Origin: JBKEAJ01 sp047975005
GTDB lineage: Bacteria; Bacteroidota; Bacteroidia; Bacteroidales; Prolixibacteraceae
Assembly (NCBI GenBank): GCA_047975005.1
Contig: JBKECW010000075.1
Location: forward strand, 19,181-83,180
DNA: 64,000 nucleotides
Direction of reading: 5' to 3'
The notes under the pieces are model-generated. The model was not told the DNA's origin. It saw nothing but the letters and a program-made list of their open reading frames with translations, and searched no databases. Numbering within the stretch: position 1 is the first letter of the stretch; the number at the start of each line of letters is the position of its first letter. Shown one piece after another: positions 52,879 through 63,497 of this stretch. The translations under genes were made by a program, and so were the position numbers.

Positions 52879-55800
52879 TTGGGAAAGTATTTACATTTAT
52901 TAAATTTAGTAGTAATTCTATATTTATTGGGATTGCTACCGGTATCTGCCCTTGTAGCACAAAGCATAGGTGATACGACAAATTTGGTATATCCTTTTGA
53001 TGATCAGTCGGAACACGGTCTGCCAAGATTAGAGGACAAGTCGCCTCTGAAGTTGCATAATCCTGAAAATATAAAATACGAATGGAAGTATGACATCGAA
53101 ACAGGTCAGTTTGTTCTTTATCAAAAAATAGGCGAATTTTACTATAGAGCTCCTCAAGTTCTTGACAAGAAGGAATATTTAGATTATGACTTCAAGCAAA
53201 CAATGAGGCAATACTGGAAATCCAGATCAATGGCAAGGGATGTTAATGAAACCAGTTTAGGACTTATTCCCTCATTAAATGTCAATAGTGAACTTTTTGA
53301 AAAAGTGTTTGGTAGCTCAATTATAGAAATTAAGCCACAGGGCTATGTAGAGGCTAGCCTGGGATACCAGATAAACCGTCGCGATGACCCCCAAATTGAA
53401 GAGCGACTGCGGCGAGTAGGGCTTTTTGATTTTGACCAAAATATCAACCTCTCCGTAACTGGCAACATTGGCGATAGAATTAGTCTTGGTATGAACTTTA
53501 ATACAGAGGCTTCTTTTGACTTTGAAAATAGAATGAATATCAATTATGAAGGCGACGAAGATCAGATAATCCAGAATATCGAGGCCGGTAATGTATCTAT
53601 GCCTCTCTCGGGGAGCCTTATCCAAGGAGGAGCCAATTTGTGGGGTGTAAAGACAGACTTGCGCTTTGGTAACTTGAATATTACCGCCGTTATATCGCAA
53701 CAGCGAGGAGAAGCAAAAGTTATTAATTTAGAGGGCGGTGTTCAGAATCAAGAATTTGAGATAGAGGCTACCGATTATGACGAAAATCGGCACTTTTTTC
53801 TAGGTCAGTACTTTAGAGACAACTATGACAAAGCTCTTTCCAGACTACCGGTTATTCAGAGCGCAATAGTGATAAATAAAATAGAAGTTTGGGTTACCAA
53901 TAGAAAGGGAGTTTATTCAGATGCTCGCAATATTGTTGGATTTATGGACTTGGCAGAACACAAAGACGACATATACAATAGCGTGCCAAATTTTCAGGAG
54001 AATTCCGGACTCGTAGGACTTGAAGCATCGATTCCGTTCAACGGAGCAAATAAGATGTATGACGAGATAACTACCACATATTCAGGCATAAGAGCGATGA
54101 GCCAGATAAATGCAACATTATCTCCGCTGAAGACCTATAACTTTGAGGGTGGTATGGATTACGAAAAATTGGAAAATGCAAGAAAACTGCAGACTAACGA
54201 ATATACATTGAATGCACAGCTTGGGTATATCTCTCTGAGTGCACCTCTGAATACCGATGAAGTGTTGGCCGTTGCATACGAATACACCGTTAATGGAGAA
54301 ACATTCAAAGTTGGAGAATTCTCGACAGATGGCATCTTGAGCCCGCAGACACTAGTTGTGAAATTGTTGAAAGGAACAAGCCTTAGTCCAAGTTTCCCAA
54401 CATGGGATCTGATGATGAAAAACATTTATTCGTTAAACACATATAACCTATCTCAGGAAAATTTTAGAATGGATGTGGTTTATAGAAATCCTCAAACATC
54501 CTCAGACATCAATTACTTCCCTGATGGAACTCAAAAAGGAGTTATTCTTTTGAGACTTTTAAATTCAGATCGAGTCAATTCTCAGCAAGATGCGCAAAGT
54601 GATGGACTGTACGACTTCATACCGGGAGTTACCGTTAATACTGAAAAAGGACAGATTATATTCCCCGTTGTAGAGCCATTTGGTTCTAATTTAGAAAAAG
54701 TATTTGCCTCCGATCCGGCATCAGCAGCAAAGTATGTGTTTAACACTCTTTACGATTCGACAAAATACAAAGCAAAAGAAGACGCAACCAAGGCTGCATT
54801 CAAGCTGAAAGGACGCTTTGAAGGAGCAAGCTCCAACGAGGTAATGCTGGGAGTACTGAACGTTACTCAAGGATCAGTGAAAGTCATGGCAGGAGGGCGA
54901 GAGTTACAAGAGAACATTGACTATACCGTAGATTATGCAATGGGGCGGGTGCAGATTATTAATACCGCAATTGCAGAATCAGGAACTCCAATACAGGTAT
55001 CTGTAGAAAGTCAAGAAATATTTTCGCAGACACAAAAATCGCTGTTAGGCACTCATGCCGAATACGAATTCTCGGATAAACTGTCGCTAGGAGGAACATT
55101 TATGTACCTAAATGAAAGACCTGTAATCCCCAAGGTCAATTATGGACAGGACCCTGTCAACAATATAATGCTGGGGGCAAATCTTTCGTATAGGACAAAA
55201 TCTAATCTGATAACAAACATTGTCGATGCCTTGCCTTTTTATAAAGCAAATGGAGAATCTACAGTCTCGTTTGATGTAGAGATGGCAAAACTGATAGTTA
55301 ATAACTCATCGACCACCGACGAGCCGGGAGCTGTTTATCTAGATGACTTTGAGGGAGCTCAAACCGAATACTCCCTAAAGGCTGTAAATGCATGGGAGTT
55401 TGCGTCAATCCCTATGCACCAATCCAGCACCGGAATGTTTCCCGAAGCAGCAAACTCAGACCTGAGTTCGGGAAAAAACAGAGCAAATATAACATGGTAT
55501 AGGCTTGATAATATGTTTCTTAGCTCCGGCAACTCTCTGTTGCCTAAATATTTGCAGAACGACAAAAACCAACTATCGCGAAATAGTGTCAGGCTAGTAC
55601 GTCTTGCAGAGCTGTATCCCAACAAAGAATTACCGGTGGGAGAGCCAGAGATAGTAAGCACATTTGACGTTGCATTTTATCCTCGTGAATCAGGCTTTTA
55701 CAACTTCGATGATGGCAAGGAAAGTTCCTTTGCCGGACTTGATAGCGATGGGAAGCTTAACAATCCCGAAAGTCGCTGGGGAGGAATAATGAGGGATGTG

Positions 55801-58800
55801 GATGTTACTGACTTTGAAGAGGCAAACATTGAGTACATCGACTTCTGGCTTATGGACCCATTCTCCGAGTGGTATAGCGAAGTGCCGGCAAGCGAACTAG
55901 GAGGAGACTTGTATTTTAACCTTGGTAATATAAGCGAGGATATATTGAAAGATGGACGCAAATCGTTCGAGCACGGCTTACCAACAACAGACAATACCTC
56001 GACAACAGATACCACCAACTGGGCAATTGTTCCTGATAAATCATCGTATGTCAATACATTTGAGAACTCGGCGACACAAGATCAGCAAGACGTGGGGTTT
56101 GATGGAATGAGCGATGAGCAGGAGCGTGTATTTTATGCAAACTACCTAAACACCGTAAAAGGAACAGTCCCAGACAATGTATATCAGCAAATCTATGCAG
56201 ACCCCGCAGGCGATAATTATCACTATTATCGAGGTTCGGACTTCGATACCGAGCAGGTCTCTATTCTTGAACGGTATAAAAAATATAGATTACCACAAGG
56301 CAACTCCATACTTCCAGACCAAAGCCCGGAATCTTATTCTACCCAAGAAACTATAGATCCTGATATAGAGGATGTTGATGAGGATAATACAATGAATGAG
56401 TACGAGCAGTATTATCAGTACAAGATAAATTTGCGACCCAATGCAATGGACAACGGACAAAATTATATTATTGAATCTCAAACTGCATCTGTAACACTCG
56501 AAAACAAGCAGGTTGCTGATGTAGTATGGTATCACTTTAGAATCCCCATAAGCGATTACGAAGAAAAATTTGGGAATATCTCAGACTTTAAGTCTATTAG
56601 ATTCTTGAGGATGTTTATGAAAAATTTTAAACACCCATTGGTGATGAGGTTTGGAGAATTTGGACTTGTCAAATCTAGTTGGCGTATTTATGATAATACT
56701 CTAGTAGACGAAGGAGTTGTTCCCAACGATGTAAACACATCCTTTGAGATGAGTGTGATAAATATAGAGCAAAACTCCCAGCGAAAAGGTAAAATAGGAT
56801 ATGTAATACCTCCTAATATTGAAAGGACTAATAATTATAGCACCGGACAAGGAGTGGCAATGAACGAACAATCCATGATGCTTATTGCCAATGATGTAGA
56901 GCTGGGTAATGCAAAAGCTGTCTATAAAGCTCTAAATCTTGACTTTAGACGAAACAAGCGCCTCAAAATGGAAGTTCATGCTGAGTCGCTTCACGGAGAG
57001 ACATTGAGCAACGACGATATGTCTGTATTTATAAGACTCTGTACAGACTTCGACGATAACTACTACGAATACGAAGTGCCCTTGAAGGTTACTAGGAATG
57101 GAACAATTGACCCTTACAGTATTTGGCCGGAGGAAAATCAAATAGACATCCCTTTGGATGTATTCACCGATCTGAAACTGGAGAGGAAGGATAAGATTAA
57201 TGCCGGAGAAGTTGCATATAATGACGTGTTTAGTGCACGGCACGTGGGTGTGAACTATAATAAAAATATAGTGTCGATAAAGGGCTCGCCAAGCCTTGCC
57301 GATGTGAGATATGCAATGATTGGAGTGAGAAATAGGCAAAGAGGTTCTGATAAGTCTGCCAAATCGGTCGAAGTCTGGGTAAACGAATTGCGACTTTCTG
57401 ATGTTGAAGACGACGGAGGTTGGGGAGTGATAGCTCGTATGGGAATGCAGCTGTCCGATTTCGGTTCTATCAATGCATCCACTAGATTTAGAAGTGCCGG
57501 CTTTGGCGCCATCGATCAGAAGTCAACCGAACGATTGCTAAATGATGTTACGGATGTGGACTTTTCAACATCCTTGCAGTTAGGGAAATTGCTTCCGGCA
57601 AATTTTGGAGCTAACATCCCAATGTATTATTCATACTCACAAAGCTACGAACAAGAGAAATACAACCCGCTGGACGCCGACCTGACGGTTGACGAGTCAT
57701 TGGCGCATGCCGTCGACAATGCCGAAAAAGACTTTATAAAAAGCGTGTCTAGGGATAAGGTTATCCGCAAAAGCTTCAATTTGTCCAATATAAACTTCAA
57801 CCCGACTAAACGAGAAGATCAAATTAATAAAGAAATACCCAAAGTTGAAGTTGACAAGGATATAAAACAAGCAATGGATATTGTTGAGAGGGGGAATGAA
57901 AACATTGCTAAGACTGAAAAAGATAAGAAAAATAAAGACAAAGCGACGAAAGGCAAGCCATTCTATCATATTTCTAATTTTAGTCTGAGCTACGGCTACA
58001 ACGAGTATTATGCTAGTAATGTTAACGAAGTGTTCAACAGTGACAAGCAGTATAATGGGCTGTTTGCATATAACTATACCGTGGGAAAAGACCTGTCTGT
58101 ATATCCGTTTAGGAGTTTTGTGAAATCTAAAACCTATCCGTTTAAATACATATCAGATTTTAACTTTAACCTATTGCCAACAGCCATAAGCTTCCAGTCC
58201 GACATGTATAGACGTTATAATGAGATTGAATATCGTGACATTAATAACGAGGATTTCATAATGGAAAACACCTATCAGAAAGATTGGCAATGGGGCAATG
58301 GTTTGAACCTGCAATTTAAGCCGGCAAAGTCGATGACAATGACATTAACAAACCGCAGAGTTGCCAGAATTGATGAGCCATATGGAAAAATTGATAGGCA
58401 TGATGATGACTTCGATGCAAAGAGAGACACGATAATCGATAATATACTTTCTGGAGGGCGCGCCATTGCATATAACCAGACGGTAGTGTTAAACTATAAT
58501 ATACCCATAAACAAATTCAAAGCTCTAGACTGGGTTTCTTCCACATTTAATTATGCCGGCAATTATGCTTGGGATGCAGCTCCTATGCTTGAGGATGATT
58601 CTGAATTTGTAACAGGCAATTATGTAGAAAATTCGATGGTTATTAATAGTACAAACAACCTTGCTTTAGATAGACTGTACACCAAAGTGCCTTACCTTAA
58701 AAAGGTAGAGCAGAGATTTAGTGGAGGCAGCAAGAATAGGTCTTTGTCCTCTGATGCAGAATCTTTGAATGAGACCGAAACCAAGGATGTTGTTTATAAT

Positions 58801-60435
58801 AAAAAGCGAGTGAGCATCAGTGCGTCAGAACCATATTTAGTAAATCATAATTTAGGCTCTAAAGATGCAGTGCTATATGTCGTAGACGACCATGGCGAAG
58901 CAGTTGCAGGGCAGATGGATGTTGTGAATGCAAATACCATAGAATTTACTCCCGACAAGGATATTGAGAAAGCAGAGGTTTTGGTGAAGGCAACAGTAAA
59001 ACGAAAGAGTCTGGACCCCATGTTGTTCGTTGATATCCCTCTTAGATTATTAATGTCGGTTAGACGCATAAATGTCAACTATACACGCGAAGGGGGAACA
59101 ATGATGAATGGTTTTATGCCAGAGTCAGGCTGGTTTGGAGGAAGTAACTATACGTCGCAGATATACGGAGTCGGAGGTTCGAGCTTTGCACCTGGTATTC
59201 CATTCTTATTTGGATTTCAGGATAAGAACTTTGCCGAGAGGTCTGCAAATAATGGATGGATGACGACTGACTCTACAATATTGAGTAGCAATCCGATACA
59301 GTTCTCTGAGCGAGAGCGAATAAGCCTAAGAGCAACAATAGAGCCAATGCCACAAGTTAGAATTGAACTAGATGGTATTTACGATAGGCGAGATAGAGAA
59401 AATCAATATTATTCGTACTCGGGAAGCAACTTTCAGAATATAGCACAAACACTGACGGGAGACATATCGATGAGTGTTGTTACCATTTCTTCGGCATTTG
59501 AAAAAATGGGAGGTAAAGGTGCAGGAGTGTCAAGATCAAAGGCATTTGAGAAATTCTTAGAAAACCGTTCGGTTGTGGCAGGACGATTGGCAGCAGAAGA
59601 GGGAGGTCGTAATCCATCTTATACCGGAGGCGCATCAGGAACGGCCGGCTATGGAGAGACATCGGCTCAAGTGCTTATCCCTGCATTCTTTGCTGCCTAT
59701 ACAGGCAAAGATCCAAGTAAGGTATCGCTTAGTATGATTCCCTCAATGTTCTCGTTTTTCCCCAATTGGCGTTTGAGTTATAACGGGCTAACAAAACATA
59801 TCCCCTCATTGGCAAATACATTTAGAAATGTATCTGTAAATCATAGATACATATCTACATATTCCATTAGCAACTACCAAGTTAGATCAGGGTATGAGTC
59901 AGGAACAATAGATGCCAATAGTGGAAACTTCACATCGCCGTACGACATCTCAACCGTCCAATTCAGAGAGCAATTTGCACCACTTATCGGGGTCGATTTT
60001 GGGCTTGTAAACGATATCGATCTTGGCTTTGATTATCAGACTACCAGAGACTTAGTGTTGAGTGTCACTAGCTTGCAGGTGTCGGAAACTCGAAACAACT
60101 CCATGTCATTCACGCTCGGCTATATATTTAAAAACTTAGATTTATTTATAAAGACTAAGAATAAACAGAAAATGTATTCTAACGATTTGGTTGTGAGAGC
60201 ACAATACACCTTTGATAGAACAAAGGCGGTAATCAGAGATATTGCAACCGCTACCAACACGACGGTGCTCAGCGGTCAGGACGGCTCTTCCTTGCGCCTA
60301 ACTGCCGAATACTCTTTGAGCGATGCTTTTGGAGTAAGAGGATATTATGAACGAGTACTGAATACGCCACATGTAAATGCTGTTCTAAATGGAACAACTC
60401 GTTTTGGTTTGTCATTTACGGTAAATTTGTTTTAA
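52879..60435 (+). CDS. sprA: T9SS translocon SprA (Sov)
   Basis: 2518-aa outer-membrane protein, the giant 36-strand channel of the type IX system. A signal peptide (about 1-28, ending ALVAQ) is followed by SprA repeats with DQNINLSVTGNIGDRISLG, VNTEKGQIIFPVVEPFG, AVYLDDFEGAQTEYSL, and a very long run of beta strands. It ends with a terminal strand finishing in Phe (LSFTVNLF). Length agrees with about 2400-2500 in known members. The start is a TTG: no ATG exists between the ruvA end and the signal peptide, and the next Met is more than 100 residues in. Downstream a TonB-like gene follows at 8 bases. Confidence 0.95.
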   Translation: MGKYLHLLNLVVILYLLGLLPVSALVAQSIGDTTNLVYPFDDQSEHGLPRLEDKSPLKLHNPENIKYEWKYDIETGQFVLYQKIGEFYYRAPQVLDKKEYLDYDFKQTMRQYWKSRSMARDVNETSLGLIPSLNVNSELFEKVFGSSIIEIKPQGYVEASLGYQINRRDDPQIEERLRRVGLFDFDQNINLSVTGNIGDRISLGMNFNTEASFDFENRMNINYEGDEDQIIQNIEAGNVSMPLSGSLIQGGANLWGVKTDLRFGNLNITAVISQQRGEAKVINLEGGVQNQEFEIEATDYDENRHFFLGQYFRDNYDKALSRLPVIQSAIVINKIEVWVTNRKGVYSDARNIVGFMDLAEHKDDIYNSVPNFQENSGLVGLEASIPFNGANKMYDEITTTYSGIRAMSQINATLSPLKTYNFEGGMDYEKLENARKLQTNEYTLNAQLGYISLSAPLNTDEVLAVAYEYTVNGETFKVGEFSTDGILSPQTLVVKLLKGTSLSPSFPTWDLMMKNIYSLNTYNLSQENFRMDVVYRNPQTSSDINYFPDGTQKGVILLRLLNSDRVNSQQDAQSDGLYDFIPGVTVNTEKGQIIFPVVEPFGSNLEKVFASDPASAAKYVFNTLYDSTKYKAKEDATKAAFKLKGRFEGASSNEVMLGVLNVTQGSVKVMAGGRELQENIDYTVDYAMGRVQIINTAIAESGTPIQVSVESQEIFSQTQKSLLGTHAEYEFSDKLSLGGTFMYLNERPVIPKVNYGQDPVNNIMLGANLSYRTKSNLITNIVDALPFYKANGESTVSFDVEMAKLIVNNSSTTDEPGAVYLDDFEGAQTEYSLKAVNAWEFASIPMHQSSTGMFPEAANSDLSSGKNRANITWYRLDNMFLSSGNSLLPKYLQNDKNQLSRNSVRLVRLAELYPNKELPVGEPEIVSTFDVAFYPRESGFYNFDDGKESSFAGLDSDGKLNNPESRWGGIMRDVDVTDFEEANIEYIDFWLMDPFSEWYSEVPASELGGDLYFNLGNISEDILKDGRKSFEHGLPTTDNTSTTDTTNWAIVPDKSSYVNTFENSATQDQQDVGFDGMSDEQERVFYANYLNTVKGTVPDNVYQQIYADPAGDNYHYYRGSDFDTEQVSILERYKKYRLPQGNSILPDQSPESYSTQETIDPDIEDVDEDNTMNEYEQYYQYKINLRPNAMDNGQNYIIESQTASVTLENKQVADVVWYHFRIPISDYEEKFGNISDFKSIRFLRMFMKNFKHPLVMRFGEFGLVKSSWRIYDNTLVDEGVVPNDVNTSFEMSVINIEQNSQRKGKIGYVIPPNIERTNNYSTGQGVAMNEQSMMLIANDVELGNAKAVYKALNLDFRRNKRLKMEVHAESLHGETLSNDDMSVFIRLCTDFDDNYYEYEVPLKVTRNGTIDPYSIWPEENQIDIPLDVFTDLKLERKDKINAGEVAYNDVFSARHVGVNYNKNIVSIKGSPSLADVRYAMIGVRNRQRGSDKSAKSVEVWVNELRLSDVEDDGGWGVIARMGMQLSDFGSINASTRFRSAGFGAIDQKSTERLLNDVTDVDFSTSLQLGKLLPANFGANIPMYYSYSQSYEQEKYNPLDADLTVDESLAHAVDNAEKDFIKSVSRDKVIRKSFNLSNINFNPTKREDQINKEIPKVEVDKDIKQAMDIVERGNENIAKTEKDKKNKDKATKGKPFYHISNFSLSYGYNEYYASNVNEVFNSDKQYNGLFAYNYTVGKDLSVYPFRSFVKSKTYPFKYISDFNFNLLPTAISFQSDMYRRYNEIEYRDINNEDFIMENTYQKDWQWGNGLNLQFKPAKSMTMTLTNRRVARIDEPYGKIDRHDDDFDAKRDTIIDNILSGGRAIAYNQTVVLNYNIPINKFKALDWVSSTFNYAGNYAWDAAPMLEDDSEFVTGNYVENSMVINSTNNLALDRLYTKVPYLKKVEQRFSGGSKNRSLSSDAESLNETETKDVVYNKKRVSISASEPYLVNHNLGSKDAVLYVVDDHGEAVAGQMDVVNANTIEFTPDKDIEKAEVLVKATVKRKSLDPMLFVDIPLRLLMSVRRINVNYTREGGTMMNGFMPESGWFGGSNYTSQIYGVGGSSFAPGIPFLFGFQDKNFAERSANNGWMTTDSTILSSNPIQFSERERISLRATIEPMPQVRIELDGIYDRRDRENQYYSYSGSNFQNIAQTLTGDISMSVVTISSAFEKMGGKGAGVSRSKAFEKFLENRSVVAGRLAAEEGGRNPSYTGGASGTAGYGETSAQVLIPAFFAAYTGKDPSKVSLSMIPSMFSFFPNWRLSYNGLTKHIPSLANTFRNVSVNHRYISTYSISNYQVRSGYESGTIDANSGNFTSPYDISTVQFREQFAPLIGVDFGLVNDIDLGFDYQTTRDLVLSVTSLQVSETRNNSMSFTLGYIFKNLDLFIKTKNKQKMYSNDLVVRAQYTFDRTKAVIRDIATATNTTVLSGQDGSSLRLTAEYSLSDAFGVRGYYERVLNTPHVNAVLNGTTRFGLSFTVNLF

Positions 60436-60443
60436 TTTGCCAT

Positions 60444-61202
60444 ATGTTTAAATCAATAGTCTGGTTTTATAATAAACATATATACGGCATAATGGGCACT
60501 CTGGTAGCTCATATCTTGCTTTTTGTGTTTCTAATTATAAACGACATGAAAGCTCCGGCAAACATTGTCGAGAATGAGGTGTTGATAGATTTCTTGCAAG
60601 AAATAGAGACCCAAGAACAAGAACAAGAGCAAGAACAAATCCCCGAAGAAAGACAAGTTGCCAGTGCGAATACCAACGAAGGCTCTGCTAGAAGTCGCCA
60701 AAATAATATCGAGACAACAGATCGTCTATCAGAGGTAGTGCGCCAAAAGTCAGATAATTCTCCCAATGAAACTCATGATGAGCAGATAGAAGAAGCATTG
60801 GCACTAACTCGCAGCGTTAGTAATAATCTTTCAAAAGAAATACCGAAACTTCCACCCGTCAGAATGCCTGTCGAAACATCTGATGGGATGACCGAAGACG
60901 AGATAAAGGAAAAAATCTTCTCGGGCGAAAGCAATATTGTGTATTATCTGGATAACAGATTCCATAAAACCCTATTTGTTCCTGTTTATTTGGCAAAGTC
61001 GACACAAACCGTCGAGGTCGAGATAATAGTTGACAGACAAGGTGTAGTCATAAAAGCATCTGCAGTAGTATCGGGCTCTCCAGAAGATTTGACAATATAT
61101 GCATACGCCGAACAGGCAGCCATGCGAAGCACATTTAATGTTAGCAAGGATGCGCCTGCCAGGCAAAAGGGTCGAATAGTATATAAATTTGTTGGACAGT
61201 AA
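60444..61202 (+). CDS. TonB-like energy transducer
   Basis: 252 aa. One N-terminal membrane helix (about 17-33, GTLVAHILLFVFLII) precedes a Glu/Gln run of alternating EQ residues (about 50-66) and an acidic, probably disordered periplasmic span. The C-terminal domain (about 175-252) has VEVEIIVDRQGVVIKASAVVSG and ends KGRIVYKFVGQ, in keeping with a TonB C-terminal fold. The Pro-rich spacer of classical TonB is nearly absent. It sits 8 bases after sprA, so it is co-transcribed with the T9SS channel. Whether it energises a TonB-dependent receptor or serves the T9SS is unknown. Confidence 0.78.
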   Translation: MFKSIVWFYNKHIYGIMGTLVAHILLFVFLIINDMKAPANIVENEVLIDFLQEIETQEQEQEQEQIPEERQVASANTNEGSARSRQNNIETTDRLSEVVRQKSDNSPNETHDEQIEEALALTRSVSNNLSKEIPKLPPVRMPVETSDGMTEDEIKEKIFSGESNIVYYLDNRFHKTLFVPVYLAKSTQTVEVEIIVDRQGVVIKASAVVSGSPEDLTIYAYAEQAAMRSTFNVSKDAPARQKGRIVYKFVGQ

Positions 61203-61254
61203 CTCGCGTTGACACGACATCTTTATGCGACATGGATTTATAGTACATGATTTC

Positions 61255-61285
61255 TTGGGACAAACAACAAATGCTATTATATTTG
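61255..61285 (+). promoter_or_regulatory. promoter of the FtsB/DivIC gene
   Basis: TTG at 61255-61257, 20-base spacer, TATATTTG at 61278-61285; the ATG is 30 bases downstream. Good match in both boxes and spacing. Confidence 0.75.
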
Positions 61286-61315
61286 TAGAGGTTTTTATAA
61301 TAAAAGAGTATTGTC

Positions 61316-61615
61316 ATGCTTAAAAAAACATCAAGAAAAAGACTTATATATATTGTAATCACACTAGTAGCATTGTTTGTCATTGTATATGCCGATACTT
61401 ACAGCCTTTACAATACGGCTATAGAAAATACGCGAGTTAAAGAACTAGAGGAACAAAAACAAGAGCTAATTCAGGACATACAAGAAAGCAAAAATAAAAT
61501 AGAAAGAATAAAGGTAGACAAACAAGTGATAGAGAAAGTGGCTCGCGAAAGATTGCATATGAAAAAAGAAAATGAAGATGTATATATAATTCGTAGAGAC
61601 GAGGAGAAAAAATGA
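61316..61615 (+). CDS. FtsB/DivIC-type cell division protein
   Basis: 99 aa. A membrane helix (about 9-26) is followed by a coiled coil (about 38-75, ELEEQKQELIQDIQESKNKI) and KVARERLHMKKENEDVYII, the conserved tail of septum-formation initiators. It bridges early and late divisome parts, with FtsL and FtsQ, at the septum. Confidence 0.9.
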   Translation: MLKKTSRKRLIYIVITLVALFVIVYADTYSLYNTAIENTRVKELEEQKQELIQDIQESKNKIERIKVDKQVIEKVARERLHMKKENEDVYIIRRDEEKK

Positions 61616-61731
61616 CCTGCCTGTATTGTTAGTCTTATTAGTCGATACAGCGTCCTATGTGCAATCTTTTGCTTGTGTTTATCACGTACGAAAAGGAAGC
61701 CGCCTGAGATACAAACTAATACACTGAAGTT

Positions 61732-62328
61732 ATGAAACGAGAACATGAGAACCTGCGCGATATAAAGCTGCTGAAGAAAGGTGGAATTCTTGTGTCCCAG
61801 CCATTTGGAGATAACGACGAATTTGGAGAACATGATGACTTTTATCGTACCGTCATACTCCTAGTTACCCATTCGAAGGAGGGAAGCATGGGTTTAATTC
61901 TTAACAAGCCAATAACAATAGATGAAGACGTACTAACAGCCGGACCATTTAATTACCCATTAGGATACGGAGGACCCTTAGATTCAGTAAGGTTATTTGC
62001 GTTATACTCCGGTTCTCTTGCTCTTGCTAATAGCAAGAGGGTGAAAACTGATTTGCATGTCGGAGGCGATCTGGAGTCAATCATAGAAAAGATTGCTTGT
62101 GGCGACATTGAAACAAAGGATGTACGCTTCTTTCTTGGATATGCCGGATGGGACAAAGGGCAATTGGAAGCAGAGGTAGAAATGGGAGAATGGCTGGTAA
62201 AGGATGCAGAAAGCTCCGATATTGTAAGAAAATATATTGATAAATCAAGTTGGGAAGATATTTTGCTAGAAATTGGAGGTGAATACGCACAGTGGGTGCA
62301 GTATCCAAGCAATCCAAGTCTAAACTAG
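61732..62328 (+). CDS. YqgE/AlgH family protein
   Basis: 198 aa. It carries KGGILVSQPFGDNDEF, FYRTVILLVTHSKEGSMGLI, LNKP, YGGPLDSVRLFALY and FFLGYAGWDKGQLEAEV, the family core. Function is not established; a link to transcriptional regulation was proposed for AlgH in Pseudomonas. No signal peptide, so cytosolic. Confidence 0.93.
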   Translation: MKREHENLRDIKLLKKGGILVSQPFGDNDEFGEHDDFYRTVILLVTHSKEGSMGLILNKPITIDEDVLTAGPFNYPLGYGGPLDSVRLFALYSGSLALANSKRVKTDLHVGGDLESIIEKIACGDIETKDVRFFLGYAGWDKGQLEAEVEMGEWLVKDAESSDIVRKYIDKSSWEDILLEIGGEYAQWVQYPSNPSLN

Positions 62329-62467
62329 ACGATGACTTATAGACAATAGCTAAGAGTTTATAGACTTTTTCTAAATTATAACTACGTATATTCGCAGACT
62401 CAATCCAAACTTCCATATTGTTGAGAAGAGAAGAGCTGAAGTGGGAGAGGATAGTAAAAAAAAGAAA

Positions 62468-63325
62468 ATGAAAGTAGAAATAAACGAGTCTTCTGGATTT
62501 TGCTTTGGTGTGATAAATGCTATAAAAACGGCAGAAACAAAGTTGAACGAACATGGCAAAATTTACTGCCTTGGCGATATAGTGCATAACAGCGAGGAGA
62601 TAGAGCGACTAAAGAAGTTAGGACTAAAGGCTATATCTCATGACGAGTACTATGGGCTGAAAAATTGTACTGTAATGCTGAGAGCACATGGAGAACCACC
62701 TGAAGTGTACGACTACGCAAAGGCAAATAATATACAGTTATTTGATGCCACTTGCCCCGTAGTTCTAAGTCTACAGAAGCGTATTAAAAAAGGATACAAC
62801 ATCATGGAAGGTGATGAAGGACAAGTCGTGATATACGGTAAACAAGGGCACGCAGAGGTCGTTGGATTGAACGGACAGATTGGCAACAAGGCAATTATTA
62901 TACAAGAACAAAAAGACCTGGAATTAATAAATTTTAGCAAACCTGTACAATTGTTCTCGCAAACGACTCAGCCAATCGATGGATTTAATGATTTAGCCAA
63001 AGAAATAGAGAGGAAAGGAAAGTCCTCGGTAAAAATTAATGATACAATATGTCGCCAAGTTGCCAATAGAGTGCCTAAACTTAAAGATTTTGCACGAAAC
63101 TACGATGTGATAATTTTTATGTCAGGGAAAAAAAGTTCCAACGGCAAATTTCTATATGAAGTGTGCAGACAAGAAAATCCCAATACTTACTTTGTCTCAG
63201 CAATAGATGAAATTGACGATGCCTGGTTTGAGGGCGTGGTATCGGTAGGCATTTGCGGAGCAACTTCCACGCCACAGTGGCTGATGGAAGACGCAAAATT
63301 GTATATTGAGAGACGAAATTCTTAA
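62468..63325 (+). CDS. ispH: 4-hydroxy-3-methylbut-2-enyl diphosphate reductase
   Basis: 285-aa iron-sulfur enzyme giving IPP and DMAPP in the last step of the MEP pathway. Cluster ligands are Cys12 (GFCFGV), Cys96 (DATCPVV) and Cys195 (DTICRQVANR). Substrate residues His40, His74 (RAHGEPP), His128 and Glu130 are present, as is GICGATSTP. All catalytic positions look intact. The frame runs back to a GTG at 62441, but that adds a lysine-rich non-family stretch; the ATG at 62468 fits. Confidence 0.96.
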   Translation: MKVEINESSGFCFGVINAIKTAETKLNEHGKIYCLGDIVHNSEEIERLKKLGLKAISHDEYYGLKNCTVMLRAHGEPPEVYDYAKANNIQLFDATCPVVLSLQKRIKKGYNIMEGDEGQVVIYGKQGHAEVVGLNGQIGNKAIIIQEQKDLELINFSKPVQLFSQTTQPIDGFNDLAKEIERKGKSSVKINDTICRQVANRVPKLKDFARNYDVIIFMSGKKSSNGKFLYEVCRQENPNTYFVSAIDEIDDAWFEGVVSVGICGATSTPQWLMEDAKLYIERRNS

Positions 63326-63446
63326 TCCTGATATTTAGATGAGTAGTGCTGTGAGAAAAAATACGATTAATATTGGGTGTTAAGGCAGGATATACGAGAA
63401 ATAGGCTTATTATCTTTTTTTTGCAAAAAAAAAACAGGGCTTTTTT

Positions 63447-63475
63447 TTGTATTTATTGAAATAGTATTAACTTTG
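63447..63475 (+). promoter_or_regulatory. promoter of the edge ORF
   Basis: TTG at 63447-63449, 18-base spacer, TAACTTTG at 63468-63475, initiating near 63482. A T8-GC-A10 palindrome lies just upstream (63415-63434). The 172-base gap after ispH contains no other feature I recognise. Confidence 0.6.
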
Positions 63476-63497
63476 ACGCAACTTATAGTATGAAGGA

